Part shown: positions 7,742 through 16,713 of the stretch, piece after piece
How the letters are laid out: each line of letters opens with the position of its first letter
Position numbering within the stretch: the first letter of the stretch is position 1
NCBI GenBank assembly: GCA_018432315.1
Contig: JAHDLB010000001.1
Span: 310,001 to 374,000, forward strand
DNA: 64,000 nucleotides
From: Anaerolineae bacterium
Lineage (GTDB): Bacteria; Chloroflexota; Anaerolineae; Aggregatilineales; Aggregatilineaceae
Direction: 5' to 3'
Made by a program: the position numbers and the translations under genes
The notes under the pieces: generated by a model
Seen by the model: only the letters and a program-made list of their open reading frames with translations
Told to the model about the DNA's origin: nothing
Database searches by the model: none

Positions 7742-8917
7742 CTAGTCGACGTCGAACTTGAAGATGGTCGTGGTTTCATAGGTTTCGTCCGGCAGCAGCG
7801 TCACGGATGGGAAGTCGGGCTGGTTGGGCGAGTCGGGGAAGTGCTGGGTTTCCAGCGCGATGCCCTCGTCCTGGCGGTAGAAATTGCCGCCTGGGCCGAA
7901 CTTCATCGGGTTGGCCCACTGGCCCTCCCAGTTCTCGCAGTAGACCTGCAGGCCCGGCTCAGTCGTCCAGACCTCCAGCGTGCGGCCAAACGCCGGCTCG
8001 TACAGCACGGCAGCCAGCATCATCGAGGTGTCGTCGAAGCTGTCGCGGTTGAGCACGAAGTTGTGATCGATGCCGCGGCCATAGACGATCTGCTCGTCCG
8101 GCGAGCGCTGCGAAGGCCCGATGAGCCGGGGCGTCCGGAAGTCGAACGGCGTGCCCTCGACCGGGGCCAGCTCGCTCGTCGGGATCAGGGTGTCGTCAAC
8201 CGGCGTGTAGCGGTCGGCGTTGATCATGAGGATGTGGTTGTCGATCGAGCCGGTGCCTTCGCCCGCCAGGTTGAAGTAGGCGTGGTTAGTCAGGTTGACG
8301 ACGGTGGGCTTGTCGGTGGTTGCCGAGTAGTCGATCACCAGCTCGTTGTCGTCGGTGAGCGTGTAGACGACCGTGACGGAGAGATTGCCGGGGAAGCCCT
8401 CTTCCATGTCCGCGCTGAGATAGCTCAGTTGTAGGGCCACCCCGTTTTCGGCTTCGGCTTCCTGGGCATCCCACACGACCTTGTCGAAGCCCTTCAGGCC
8501 GCCGTGGAGCGAGTTCGGGCCGTTGTTGGCGGCCAGCGTGTACTCCACGCCGTCGAGGGTGAATTTGGCGCCCGCGATGCGGTTGCCATAGCGGCCAATC
8601 AGCGCGCCGAAATACGAGGTGTTGTTGGTTTCATAGTCTTCGAGGCTGGCGAACCCCAGCGTGACGTTCGCCATGTTGCCGTAGCGATCGGGCACGCGGA
8701 TCGAGGTGATGATCCCGCCATAGGTGATGATCTTCACTTCCATGCCGTTGGCGTTGGTCAGCGTGTATTCGTCGACAGCCTCGCCGCCGGACGTCACGCC
8801 GTAACGCGCTACCTGGATTGAGCCCTGAGCCTCGGCGACCCCGGCCCCCGGCACGAGCAGGGCCAGAGCGAGCGCGACGAGCAGGCTCAACGAGACGAGA
8901 TGCGTAATGCCTTTCAT
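7742..8917 (-). CDS. galM: Exported galactose mutarotase (aldose 1-epimerase)
   Basis: This 391-residue GalM-family protein interconverts alpha and beta aldose anomers. It carries a signal peptide (residues 1-30, ending GVAEA before QGS), so it acts outside the membrane. Landmarks are YGGIITSIRVPDR, ALIGRYGNRIAGAKF, NNGPNSLHGG, VVNLTNHAYFNLAG (with the catalytic-site His), DHNFVLN and the terminal ALETQHFPDSPNQPDFPS. The start follows GGAGGAA. It precedes the sugar ABC genes on the same strand, so it may equilibrate anomers for the binding protein. Bacterial GalM is usually cytoplasmic; exported versions are less common. Confidence 0.92.
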   Translation of the reverse strand: MKGITHLVSLSLLVALALALLVPGAGVAEAQGSIQVARYGVTSGGEAVDEYTLTNANGMEVKIITYGGIITSIRVPDRYGNMANVTLGFASLEDYETNNTSYFGALIGRYGNRIAGAKFTLDGVEYTLAANNGPNSLHGGLKGFDKVVWDAQEAEAENGVALQLSYLSADMEEGFPGNLSVTVVYTLTDDNELVIDYSATTDKPTVVNLTNHAYFNLAGEGTGSIDNHILMINADRYTPVDDTLIPTSELAPVEGTPFDFRTPRLIGPSQRSPDEQIVYGRGIDHNFVLNRDSFDDTSMMLAAVLYEPAFGRTLEVWTTEPGLQVYCENWEGQWANPMKFGPGGNFYRQDEGIALETQHFPDSPNQPDFPSVTLLPDETYETTTIFKFDVD

Positions 8918-9339
8918 GTCGAATTCCTCCGCACTAACTTTATTCGGACGGTGTTCGTCCGGTACGCCGTACCGGCCAGAACCGCGCCTTGTTGCGCCGG
9001 ACAGACGTGAACGCGCTCGGCCACAGCCGGCGCAGGCGTTCAGCTTAAAAACGAAGTCGGGTTGCTTAATCTACCCTCAAATCCGGGCGTCCGGGTGAAG
9101 TAATCGTGCCAACGAACAGGGAGGCTTCTTGCGGGAAGCGAACGGAGAAAACGCCGGCAAAATCCCGGCCAGAATTCTAACTCATGAATACTATTATCAC
9201 AACCAGATTAACATAAAATGGCACGGTTTGTCAATGGCGCGCGCCACCCCGGCGTGCCGTTTGCCCTGTCCCTTGGGCGGGGGAACTGGTATCATCAGGG
9301 CGCACTGCCAAGCCCGGACCGAGAGCCTGAGAGAAGCCC
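8918..9339 (+). other. Intergenic region between divergent galM and DUF89 genes, with candidate promoters
   Basis: This 422-base gap has no supported gene. An AT-rich patch at 9170-9230 stands out from the GC-rich surroundings. On the minus strand it holds a perfect TTGACA (9234-9229). A TG-preceded GATAAT (9198-9193) is too far from it to pair, so it may be an extended -10 on its own. These are candidates for galM transcription. No promoter for the plus-strand gene is clear. Confidence 0.4.
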
Positions 9340-10536
9340 ATGACCCTGAACCGACCCGACCCCCTGCGCATGGATAACGATTTCGCCTTCCGGACGATGA
9401 GCGAGCGCGTCCCCGGCATCATCCGCGAGGTGCAGGCCGCCAACGCGGACTTTTCGCCCGGCGTCCAGCGCGCGCTCGACCGCCTGCACGCCATGCTCAC
9501 CCAGGACCAGCCGATCCCCATGCTGGACGCGCGCCCCGTCGCGCCGCCCGATGCGGCGGATTGGGCGGATGCGCTGCGCGCGCAGCAGGCCCGGATCGCG
9601 CCGCTGACGTGGCTCCACAGCGAGTGGTTCTTCGCCGAGACGTTTCTCTACCGCCACCTGATCGAGGCCGTGCGCTGGCACGAGACGGGCCGCGACCCGT
9701 TCAAGTTCAAGAAGCGGACCGAGTTCGAGAGCGAGCACTTCTGGGCGCTGCTCGACACGGCGCTGGCCGTCGAGGGGACGCTGGCGGAACGGCTGGGCGC
9801 GCTGTTCACGCTCGTGCTGTGGGGCAACCGCGTCGATCTCAGCCACCCGGCGGGGCTGCTGGCGTCGGAAACGGCCAGCGACGACGAGCTGCTGGTCGAC
9901 GACCGCGATCGCCTGCTGGACGACCTGCTGCCCAACGGGGACGGGATGCCAGGCGGGACGGTGCACATCATCGCGGACAACGCCGGGACCGAGCTGGCGA
10001 TCGACCTGGCGCTGGCCGACGCGCTGTTGTGCGCCGAGGGGACGGCGGTCGTGCTGCACGTCAAGGCGCATCCCACCTTCGTGAGCGACGCGACGATCGG
10101 CGACGTGTGGACGATGGTCCGCGCGCTGGCCGACCAGGGGGGGAAGCCGGCCAAGCTGGCCACGCGGCTGCGGCGTGCCTGGGACGAGGAACGGCTGCGG
10201 CTGGCGGCGCCGCTGTTCTGGAACAGCAGCCGTTTCCTGTGGGACATGCCGCCCGACGTGCGCCGCGCCTTCGAGGGCGCCCGGCTGGTGGTGATCAAGG
10301 GCGACGCCAACTACCGCCGCGCGATCGGCGATGCCATCTGGCCGGACGGCGTGACCTTCGCCGAGGCGATGGGCTATTTCCCCGCGCCGGTGGCCGCGCT
10401 GCGCAGCCTCAAGAGCGACACGCTGGTGGGCGTGCCCGCCGCGATCACCGGGCCGCTGGACGCGTCCGGCGACGAGTGGCGCCCCACCGGGCGTTACGGC
10501 GTGATCCAGTATGCGGGGCCCGACGATAGGTCGTGA
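9340..10536 (+). CDS. DUF89/ARMT1-like damage-control phosphatase
   Basis: This 398-residue protein matches the DUF89 metal-dependent phosphatase family, which hydrolyses damaged or excess sugar phosphates and related metabolites. Landmarks in order are LTWLHSEWFFAETFLYRHL in the helical N-terminal part, HIIADNAGTELAIDLALADALL (the Asp-Asn metal site) and VVIKGDANYRRAIGD (the second metal-binding Asp). The length suits the ARMT1-like subgroup. GAGAGAAG precedes the ATG. It stands alone, about 80 bases before the next plus-strand gene. Confidence 0.88.
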   Translation: MTLNRPDPLRMDNDFAFRTMSERVPGIIREVQAANADFSPGVQRALDRLHAMLTQDQPIPMLDARPVAPPDAADWADALRAQQARIAPLTWLHSEWFFAETFLYRHLIEAVRWHETGRDPFKFKKRTEFESEHFWALLDTALAVEGTLAERLGALFTLVLWGNRVDLSHPAGLLASETASDDELLVDDRDRLLDDLLPNGDGMPGGTVHIIADNAGTELAIDLALADALLCAEGTAVVLHVKAHPTFVSDATIGDVWTMVRALADQGGKPAKLATRLRRAWDEERLRLAAPLFWNSSRFLWDMPPDVRRAFEGARLVVIKGDANYRRAIGDAIWPDGVTFAEAMGYFPAPVAALRSLKSDTLVGVPAAITGPLDASGDEWRPTGRYGVIQYAGPDDRS

Positions 10537-10617
10537 TTCGCCGCGGCGCTGCCCGGCTGCCCTGATCCCCCGGCGCGAAAATGCGGTATCCTGGGGATAG
10601 AGTGAAAGGGCAGCGCG

Positions 10618-11484
10618 ATGCAACACCGGAAGCGTTGGGCGATCGCGGTGGGGGTGGCCGCGCTGGCTGCGTTGGCGGCGGCCTGTGGTGGCGACGGCGA
10701 GGACGAGCGCACCGTCCCGCTCGAGTCGCTGCTGACGCCGGTCGAGACGTCCGCCCCCGCCGAGACGCCGGCAGGCGACGACGCGCCTACGCCGGGCACG
10801 TTCCCGCCGACGCCCGAAACCCTCGACCGCCAGCTCGACGACGACGCCACCATGCGCCAGCGGCGCGAGCACCTGGTCAGCACCTACGTCGCGTCCGTCG
10901 TGCAGACGGGGCGCGTGTTGGACGCCATGCGCGCGGTGCCGCGTCACGCCTTCGTCCCGACGCGGTATCTCGACGAGGCGTACAACGATCACCCGCTGCC
11001 GATCGGCTATGGGCAGACGATCTCGCAGCCGTCGCTCGTCGCCATGATGACCGACCTGCTCGCGCTCGAGGACGGGGATCGCGTGCTGGAGATCGGCACC
11101 GGCTCCGGCTATCAGGCGGCCATCCTGCGCGAGCTGACCCCCGAAGTCTACACGATCGAGATCATCCCCGAGCTGGCCGGGACGGCGCGCCGCATCTTCG
11201 ACGAGCTGGGCTACGCGGACGTCCACACGCTGCGCGCCGATGGCTATTACGGCTGGGAGGTGTTCGCGCCGTTCGACGCGATCATCGTGACGGCAGCGCC
11301 GGACCACCTGCCGTCGCCGCTGGTCGCGCAGCTCAAGGAGGAGGGCGGGCGGATGGTCATCCCGATCGGCCCGCCGGGCGGGTACCAGAGCCTGTGGTTC
11401 GTGCAGCGGCACGGTGACGACATCGACATGAGCCGCGTGCTGGACGTGATGTTCGTGCCCTTCACGCGCGAGGCGGACGAGTGA
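10618..11484 (+). CDS. pcm: Protein-L-isoaspartate O-methyltransferase with an export/lipoprotein-like N-terminus
   Basis: The C-terminal two thirds is a PCMT domain, with RVLEIGTGSGYQAA (SAM motif I, about 155-168), GQTISQP (132-138) and FDAIIVTAAPDHLP. PCMT uses SAM to repair isoaspartyl residues. The N-terminus is unusual: MQHRKR plus a hydrophobic run ending LAAAC (Cys23), then an acidic, Thr/Pro-rich linker to about residue 75. That resembles a lipoprotein signal and tether, although Ala rather than Leu sits at -3. SAM is not expected outside the cytoplasm, so location matters for function. The 3' end overlaps the convergent membrane gene by 23 bases. Confidence 0.85.
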   Translation: MQHRKRWAIAVGVAALAALAAACGGDGEDERTVPLESLLTPVETSAPAETPAGDDAPTPGTFPPTPETLDRQLDDDATMRQRREHLVSTYVASVVQTGRVLDAMRAVPRHAFVPTRYLDEAYNDHPLPIGYGQTISQPSLVAMMTDLLALEDGDRVLEIGTGSGYQAAILRELTPEVYTIEIIPELAGTARRIFDELGYADVHTLRADGYYGWEVFAPFDAIIVTAAPDHLPSPLVAQLKEEGGRMVIPIGPPGGYQSLWFVQRHGDDIDMSRVLDVMFVPFTREADE

Positions 11485-13831
11485 GCCACGCCAGCGCGTA
11501 GAGCGCCGCGCCCACCCACAACACCCACCGGAACCCGAACGACAGCGCCAGCAGCGCCGCCACCACCGCGCTGATCACCGAGGCGCCGCCGTTGATGGCC
11601 CACGCCCACGGCACCAACTCCGGCTCGCGGCGGATCGCCGTCAGGCCGCGCGCGAAGGGGATGCCCATCAGGAAGCCGGGCGGCAGCAGGACCAGCACCG
11701 CGACCGCCACGCGCGCGCCCAGCGGCAGCGGGAGCGCGATCTCCGACACGGCGGCGAGCAGCCACGGCCACACCGTCAGGACGGCCACCAGGGCCGCCAG
11801 CGCCGCCGACCAGGGCAGCCGGTCCGACAGGGCGCTGCCCACGCCGGAGAACAGCAGCAGGGACGCGATCACGGTCGTGATCGCCAGCGTCGGCTGGCCG
11901 AGCAGCAGCACGAACTGCTGGATCGTCGCCACCTCGACCAGCAGGAAAGCCAGCCCCAGCGCGGCGAAGTAGGCGACGATCCGCGCCAGCGTCCCCGCGC
12001 CACGCCCGCGCAGCGCCCCGCGAAACCGGCCCCGCAGCCCTACCGGCAGCACGACGAAGACGACCGCCGCCGCCGTCGCGAAGGCCAGCAGCGCCACCAG
12101 CACGAAATAGCCGCTGCCGCCGAAAGGCTGCCACGTCCGGCCCAGGTTGTCGAGGATGTCCGGCGTCTGGCGCCACTTGAAGAAGTGGAAGAAAAACGGC
12201 CGGTCGTCGGTGGGGGGGCGCACCTCGAAATCGTAGGCGTCGTAGAACGCGTCGCGGTCCGGGGCGGCCAGCAGCCGGGAATAGGTGTCGTGGTAGATCG
12301 GCGTCTCGATCTGCGCGTGCCGGTTCACCGTCGCGGGTGGGACGTCCGGCGGCAGCACCATGTCATACGCCAGCGCCCCGGCGCGTGCCACGATCCGCTC
12401 GATCTCCGCCGCCGTGAACGGCTCGGCCTTCACCAGAAACGTCACCGTCTGGAACGTGCGGAAGGCCGCGATGTGCCCGGCGGGATTCGCGCCGCGCCGC
12501 TCCAGGGCCGCGACGATCAGGCCCAGCGTGCGCAGGTCTTCGCTGGGCGGGTTCTGGAGCCAGCGCGTGATCACCAGCGTGCCGCCCTCGCGCAGCAGCC
12601 CCAGGTAACCGGCGTAGCCCTCGATGGTGTGGGCGTAATTTTCCGTGAGCGTGAACGCGCCCGACGTCACCGGGCGGTAGGCGTCGTTCAGCGCCAATTG
12701 GACCACGTCGAAGCGCCGGTCGGCCTGCTGCGCGTAGGCGCGGATCTCCTGGTGGATCACCGCCAGGCGCGGGTCGGCAGTCCCGGCCCAGTCCGCGAGA
12801 TCGTGGGCCAGCGCGTCCACGACCAGGCCGTTCGGCTCGACGCCGGTGACCGATCGCGCGCCCAGCGCCAGCGCGATCTGCGCGTCCAGCCCGCCGCCCA
12901 GGCCCAGCACCAGCACGTCCGGCGCGGCGGCGCCTTCGAGCGCGACGGCGAGCGGCATCGCCTGGGCGAAGTCAGGCGTCACGGCGGCGGCCTGGGGCGC
13001 GACCATGGGGCTGTCGCCGTCGAGCAGCAGGCCGATCTCCGGCGGCAGGTCGCCCAGGTAGGTCATGCTCAGGCCGGGCGCGGAGTGAATCGTCGGGCTG
13101 CGGACGATGTCCAGCCGGGAATAGGCGTTGTAGCGCGGTTCGGCCAGCGTCGCGTCCGGGTTTTGCCGGAACATGCTGAGCGCCTTGTACGGCGAGGGGC
13201 GGATCGCCAGCGCGCCCGGCGCGGCGACCATCACGCCGACGCTGGCGGCGATGGTGAGGGCGCTCGCGGCGCAGACCAGGCGCGCCTGGGCGGTTCGGTC
13301 GGCCAGCAGCAGGGCCGCGCCGCCCGCCAGCGCGCTGCACGCCAGCACGATCCGCGCATCGCCCAGCCACACCAGCAGCAGCGGCGCCGCCATCGCGCCC
13401 AGCGCCGAGCCGATCATGTTGGCGCCGTAAACCAGCCCGGCGGGCGAGTCCGGATCGGTGAGCGCCGCGCCGATCAGCGCCCCGGCGAGCGTGAACGGCA
13501 CCGCCAGCACCAGCAGGTTGGCGACCAGCCGCCACACCTGCGCCCGGTCCCAGGCGATGGCGTAGGAGTCGAACGGCCACTCGTTGAGGATCAGGTAGGC
13601 GGCGACGGTCGCCGGGGCGACGGCCAGCGCGTACAGCGGCTGCCAGTGGCGCGATCGCAGCCGGGGCCACACGGCGAGCAGCGACCCGCTGGCCCCAAAC
13701 CCCAGCAGCGCCAGGCTGATCACCAAAAACGCGAAATGGTAGAACTGGGCGACGGAGAACAGGCGGGTGAGCGTCACCTGAAAGAGCAGTACAACGGCTG
13801 AGAGCAGCCCGATTCCGGCCAGCTTGCGCAT
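11462..13831 (-). CDS. Large membrane protein with embedded spermidine-synthase-like domain
   Basis: This 789-residue protein has three parts. Residues 1-220 are a multi-helix membrane block. The middle, about 230-530, is a spermidine-synthase/methyltransferase fold with VLVLGLGGGLDAQIALALGA and VTGVEPNGLVVDAL, plus NDAYRPVTSGAFTLTENYAHT. The C-terminal block is another set of membrane helices. Such fused proteins are common in bacteria, and a polyamine product has not generally been shown for them. GGAGGAAA lies about 10 bases before the start. It is convergent with the PCMT gene. Confidence 0.75.
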   Translation of the reverse strand: MRKLAGIGLLSAVVLLFQVTLTRLFSVAQFYHFAFLVISLALLGFGASGSLLAVWPRLRSRHWQPLYALAVAPATVAAYLILNEWPFDSYAIAWDRAQVWRLVANLLVLAVPFTLAGALIGAALTDPDSPAGLVYGANMIGSALGAMAAPLLLVWLGDARIVLACSALAGGAALLLADRTAQARLVCAASALTIAASVGVMVAAPGALAIRPSPYKALSMFRQNPDATLAEPRYNAYSRLDIVRSPTIHSAPGLSMTYLGDLPPEIGLLLDGDSPMVAPQAAAVTPDFAQAMPLAVALEGAAAPDVLVLGLGGGLDAQIALALGARSVTGVEPNGLVVDALAHDLADWAGTADPRLAVIHQEIRAYAQQADRRFDVVQLALNDAYRPVTSGAFTLTENYAHTIEGYAGYLGLLREGGTLVITRWLQNPPSEDLRTLGLIVAALERRGANPAGHIAAFRTFQTVTFLVKAEPFTAAEIERIVARAGALAYDMVLPPDVPPATVNRHAQIETPIYHDTYSRLLAAPDRDAFYDAYDFEVRPPTDDRPFFFHFFKWRQTPDILDNLGRTWQPFGGSGYFVLVALLAFATAAAVVFVVLPVGLRGRFRGALRGRGAGTLARIVAYFAALGLAFLLVEVATIQQFVLLLGQPTLAITTVIASLLLFSGVGSALSDRLPWSAALAALVAVLTVWPWLLAAVSEIALPLPLGARVAVAVLVLLPPGFLMGIPFARGLTAIRREPELVPWAWAINGGASVISAVVAALLALSFGFRWVLWVGAALYALAWLTRPPRA

Positions 13832-14014
13832 ATCGCGGGTTTCCTCCCTGCTCCCAGTATATCACCGGCTGCCCCCAAAACGGCTCAGGGTTCCCCCCTG
13901 GCGCGCCGGGCGTCGAATTCACAAATAATTCAGACATCCACCCGATCGGCTGTGTTAGAGTCATAGCAACGCGATGGGTGGGTCTTTCGCGTGAATCACA
14001 GGGGGCGTAATTTC

Positions 14015-14332
14015 ATGGGTCAGTCACTATCACGCAACGCAATCTGGGATCTCATAGCGCCTGCCGTGCCGGATAGTCTCGAAGACCTGGGCAAGGGCCA
14101 GTACCTCGCCAAGTGGTGGAAACCCGTGCCGATGGACGACGTCGAGCTGTTGGTGCGCAACCAGGGGATCAGGCTCCACCTGGAGCCATTCGAGCCGCGC
14201 GATTTGCCCCAGGGGATCGCCGTGCTGTTCTCGGTGGTGGATGCCGAGACGCCCGGCTCGCTCGCGGAGCACGTGAGCACCGGGGCGGCTGTCGGGCGGG
14301 CCAGGCTGCCGCTGCGCAAGACGGGATCCTAG
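14015..14332 (+). CDS. Small protein of unknown function
   Basis: This soluble protein of about 105 residues matches no family I recognise. It opens MGQSLSRNAIWDLIAPAVPD and has a mixed charged and hydrophobic pattern, with no signal peptide, membrane segment or cysteine cluster. The ATG at 14015 has GGGGG upstream; an in-frame GTG at 13991 is an alternative. It lies 50 bases before the HEAT-repeat gene on the same strand. Codon use fits the neighbours, which supports a real gene. Confidence 0.55.
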   Translation: MGQSLSRNAIWDLIAPAVPDSLEDLGKGQYLAKWWKPVPMDDVELLVRNQGIRLHLEPFEPRDLPQGIAVLFSVVDAETPGSLAEHVSTGAAVGRARLPLRKTGS

Positions 14333-14382
14333 CCGATCCCGGTATCCGGCGGTACACTTAGGATCGCCGCTAAGGTGGGGAT

Positions 14383-14976
14383 ATGCCTTCGATTGAGAAA
14401 CTGATAACCGCTCTTGCCGATCCGGACGGGGCCGACGACGCCCGGCAGGCGCTGATCCTGCAAGGCCGGGACGCTGTCGAGCCGCTGGTGGCGGCGCTGC
14501 CCACCGCCGGCATGAAGCTCGCCTGGGAGATCATCAACCTGCTGGCCCGGTTCCGCGATCCGCGGGCCGTGCGGCCCGTCGGCGATTACCTCTTCGCCGA
14601 AAATGGGGCGCTGCGCGTCGCTGCGGCGCAAACCCTCGGCATGATTGGGCACCGCAGCGCGACGGCCCTGCTGCTGCACGCCCTGGACGAAAACCAGCAG
14701 TCCGGCGCGACGATCTGGATCGTGCAGGCGCTGGGCCGCATCGGCGATCCCCGCGCGACCGAGCCGCTGCTCCGCCTCATGCAGGACACCGACTCGCCAG
14801 CCGTGCGCTACACCGCGATCGAGGCCGTGGGGCTGATCGGGGACCAGCGCGCCGTGGGCGTGGTCGAGATGTACCTGGACGATGCCTCGCATCACGTGCG
14901 CGTCCGCGCCGAGGTAGCGCTGGCCCGCCTGCGCGCGCGGCGGTCTCCTGGCCCGTTGAGCCTGCTGGGGACGTAA
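14383..14976 (+). CDS. HEAT-repeat (PBS-lyase-type) protein
   Basis: This is a 197-residue helical repeat protein. At least four HEAT-like units are visible, with recurring DPRAVRPVGDYL, ALRVAAAQTLGMIG, IVQALGRIGDPRATEPLL and AVRYTAIEAVGLIGDQRAV. Such repeats usually form protein-interaction scaffolds; no catalytic residues are seen. It is convergent with the HAD gene, with an 89-base gap containing T6 near 15040 but no convincing terminator. Confidence 0.85.
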   Translation: MPSIEKLITALADPDGADDARQALILQGRDAVEPLVAALPTAGMKLAWEIINLLARFRDPRAVRPVGDYLFAENGALRVAAAQTLGMIGHRSATALLLHALDENQQSGATIWIVQALGRIGDPRATEPLLRLMQDTDSPAVRYTAIEAVGLIGDQRAVGVVEMYLDDASHHVRVRAEVALARLRARRSPGPLSLLGT

Positions 14977-15065
14977 CCCACTCCATCACAAAGCATCGCT
15001 ATCACAGAACGCAGCGCGCGCCACCGGGCCGGGCTGTTTTTTGCGTCCGCCCCCAGGGGAGGCGG

Positions 15066-15725
15066 TCAGGCCAGGGAGATGTTCGCCAGCGAGCGGACGC
15101 GCCGCGCCTCCGCGCCCAGGTCCAGCCCGCCGAACCGGTCATCCCGGTCGACCAGCCACACCGGCAGCGCGCACGCCTGGGCAAAGGCCACGTCGGACCA
15201 CGGATCGTCGCCGACGACCACCGCGCCCTCGTCCACCACCTGCGGGAAGTGCTGCGCCAGCCCGTCCCACAGGCTCCGCTCCGGCTTGGGGCCCGCGCCG
15301 GGCAGCATGTGCGGCGTGATCACGGCGGCGACCTGCTCGCTCAGGCCGAGCTGCGCCGCGTGCGCCGGAGTCCGCGGGTTGTTGGACAGGATGAATGCAG
15401 TCTGCCCCGCCCGGCGCAGCCGCTCCAGGAAGCCCGGCGCGTCGTCGAACAGCTCCGGCGCGTAATTGTCCTGGACGTCCCGCAGCAGCGCGTCGCGCAG
15501 GTGGGCGGGCCAGCCCATCCGGTCGAAGAAGGCGTCGACGATGGCGGCCAGGTCGGCTGGGCCGTTGGACTGTTCCTGGGCGACCAGCAGCGCCCCGGCC
15601 AGCGCCTCCGGATCGAGCGGCAGGCGGTGGGTCCGGATCAGCTTGGGGAGCGCCCGCCGGTAGCCCCAGGTCACCGGGCCGGAGGCGAGCGTGTCGTCGA
15701 AATCGATGAGCCAGACGGGTGGCAT
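15066..15725 (-). CDS. HAD-superfamily hydrolase, last gene of the diterpene operon
   Basis: This 219-residue haloacid-dehalogenase-like phosphatase has motif I DFDDT near the N-terminus (nucleophile Asp8), motif II FILSNN, a Lys in GAGPKPERS, and motif IV GDDPWSD. The likely role is hydrolysis of a small phosphate ester. It starts after GAGGAAACC, 31 bases behind the Rv3378c-like synthase gene. In Mycobacterium tuberculosis a HAD-type gene (Rv3376) also adjoins the tuberculosinol genes Rv3377c and Rv3378c; I recall this rather than having checked it. A role in dephosphorylating a prenyl intermediate is possible but unproven. Confidence 0.85.
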   Translation of the reverse strand: MPPVWLIDFDDTLASGPVTWGYRRALPKLIRTHRLPLDPEALAGALLVAQEQSNGPADLAAIVDAFFDRMGWPAHLRDALLRDVQDNYAPELFDDAPGFLERLRRAGQTAFILSNNPRTPAHAAQLGLSEQVAAVITPHMLPGAGPKPERSLWDGLAQHFPQVVDEGAVVVGDDPWSDVAFAQACALPVWLVDRDDRFGGLDLGAEARRVRSLANISLA

Positions 15726-15756
15726 GGTTTCCTCGTGTGAGTGGCGCGGGGCCGCG

Positions 15757-16713
15757 CTAGGTGCCGCGCTTCAGCCCGGCGATGGCCCCCGGATCGGCGA
15801 GCAGCGCCTGCACGCGCTCGTATTCCGCCTCGGCCCAGCCGGGCGACAACTGGCCCGCGTAATCGTACTGCTTGGAGTCCGGCGCGCGCCCGAAGGCGAG
15901 ATCGTGCAGGATGGTCCGCAGCACGTCCCGCGTGATAAACAGCGACGGGTACGGGACGTAAAACAGCCGGAACGGTCCCCCGGCCAGCAGCGCGATCGGC
16001 ACCATCGACCGCAGCTTGAGGTCGCCGTTGCGGTTGGTCCCGACGTAGAAATGCGGCACGGGGATCTCGACGCCGAGCGCCGCCCGCGCGTAATAGGCGA
16101 ACAGGGCGCGGTACATGTCGCGCATGTCGGTCGCGCTCTCCAGGGCCGCGGCCAGCGCCCGCTGCTCGCCGGGCGGCATCACCTGGGCCGCCTTCCAGAA
16201 CGAGTACAGCGGGATCGGCGCGATCTCCCAGATGACCTTGCGCCGTCCGGGCCGGGCGGGCCATTCCTGGTGGAAGCGGTGCAGCCGGTCGCCGAGCGCG
16301 TGAAACGGCGTGCCCTCCGGCAGGTGGCGCAGCGTGTCGATGCCCACGAACACCGGATCGGCCCCGACGCGCTCGTAGAGCCGCCGCGCGGGCTCGCTGA
16401 TCAACAGCAGCGTGTGATCCAGAATGATCTGGGTGTACTCCTCGCCGCGCTCGTAGAATGCCTGGTACGACAGCGGCGGGATGATCAGGTTCGTGCCGCC
16501 CAGCTCGAAGAACAGGGCAACCAGCCGGAGATACTGCTCCAGCGTGTACTGCGCGTAATCGGCGTAATCGTCGATCTGGCCGGGATCGGGGTAGCCGCGG
16601 CGGCGCTCGAGAATGTAGGCGGTGCGGGTGCCGCCGATGGCGAAGATGCCCGTCAGCCCTTCCGGGTAATGGGCCCTGATGCGCTCGGCGAAGGCGGCGC
16701 CGGTGTCATTCAT
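15757..16713 (-). CDS. Rv3378c-like diterpene synthase/prenyl transferase (cis-prenyltransferase fold)
   Basis: This 318-residue protein resembles Rv3378c, which converts tuberculosinyl diphosphate to tuberculosinol or its adenosine conjugate, and the Herpetosiphon kolavelool synthase. Corresponding blocks occur in order: IGGTRTAYILE against FDGTRRWFHLE; IDDYADYAQ; a FFELGGTNLIIPP stretch with YERGEEY; and a C-terminal FRLFYVPYPSLFITRDVLR followed by TILHD. The alignment is from memory. The catalytic Asp of the DGTR motif appears as Gly27 here. The start overlaps the preceding receiver gene by 8 bases. In the same operon is the class II cyclase that would make its substrate. Confidence 0.7.
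   Translation of the reverse strand: MNDTGAAFAERIRAHYPEGLTGIFAIGGTRTAYILERRRGYPDPGQIDDYADYAQYTLEQYLRLVALFFELGGTNLIIPPLSYQAFYERGEEYTQIILDHTLLLISEPARRLYERVGADPVFVGIDTLRHLPEGTPFHALGDRLHRFHQEWPARPGRRKVIWEIAPIPLYSFWKAAQVMPPGEQRALAAALESATDMRDMYRALFAYYARAALGVEIPVPHFYVGTNRNGDLKLRSMVPIALLAGGPFRLFYVPYPSLFITRDVLRTILHDLAFGRAPDSKQYDYAGQLSPGWAEAEYERVQALLADPGAIAGLKRGT

Noticed and set aside
9129-9377. Small open frame in the galM-DUF89 gap
   Set aside because: It overlaps the start of the DUF89 gene in another frame, has random-looking composition and spans the AT-rich promoter patch.
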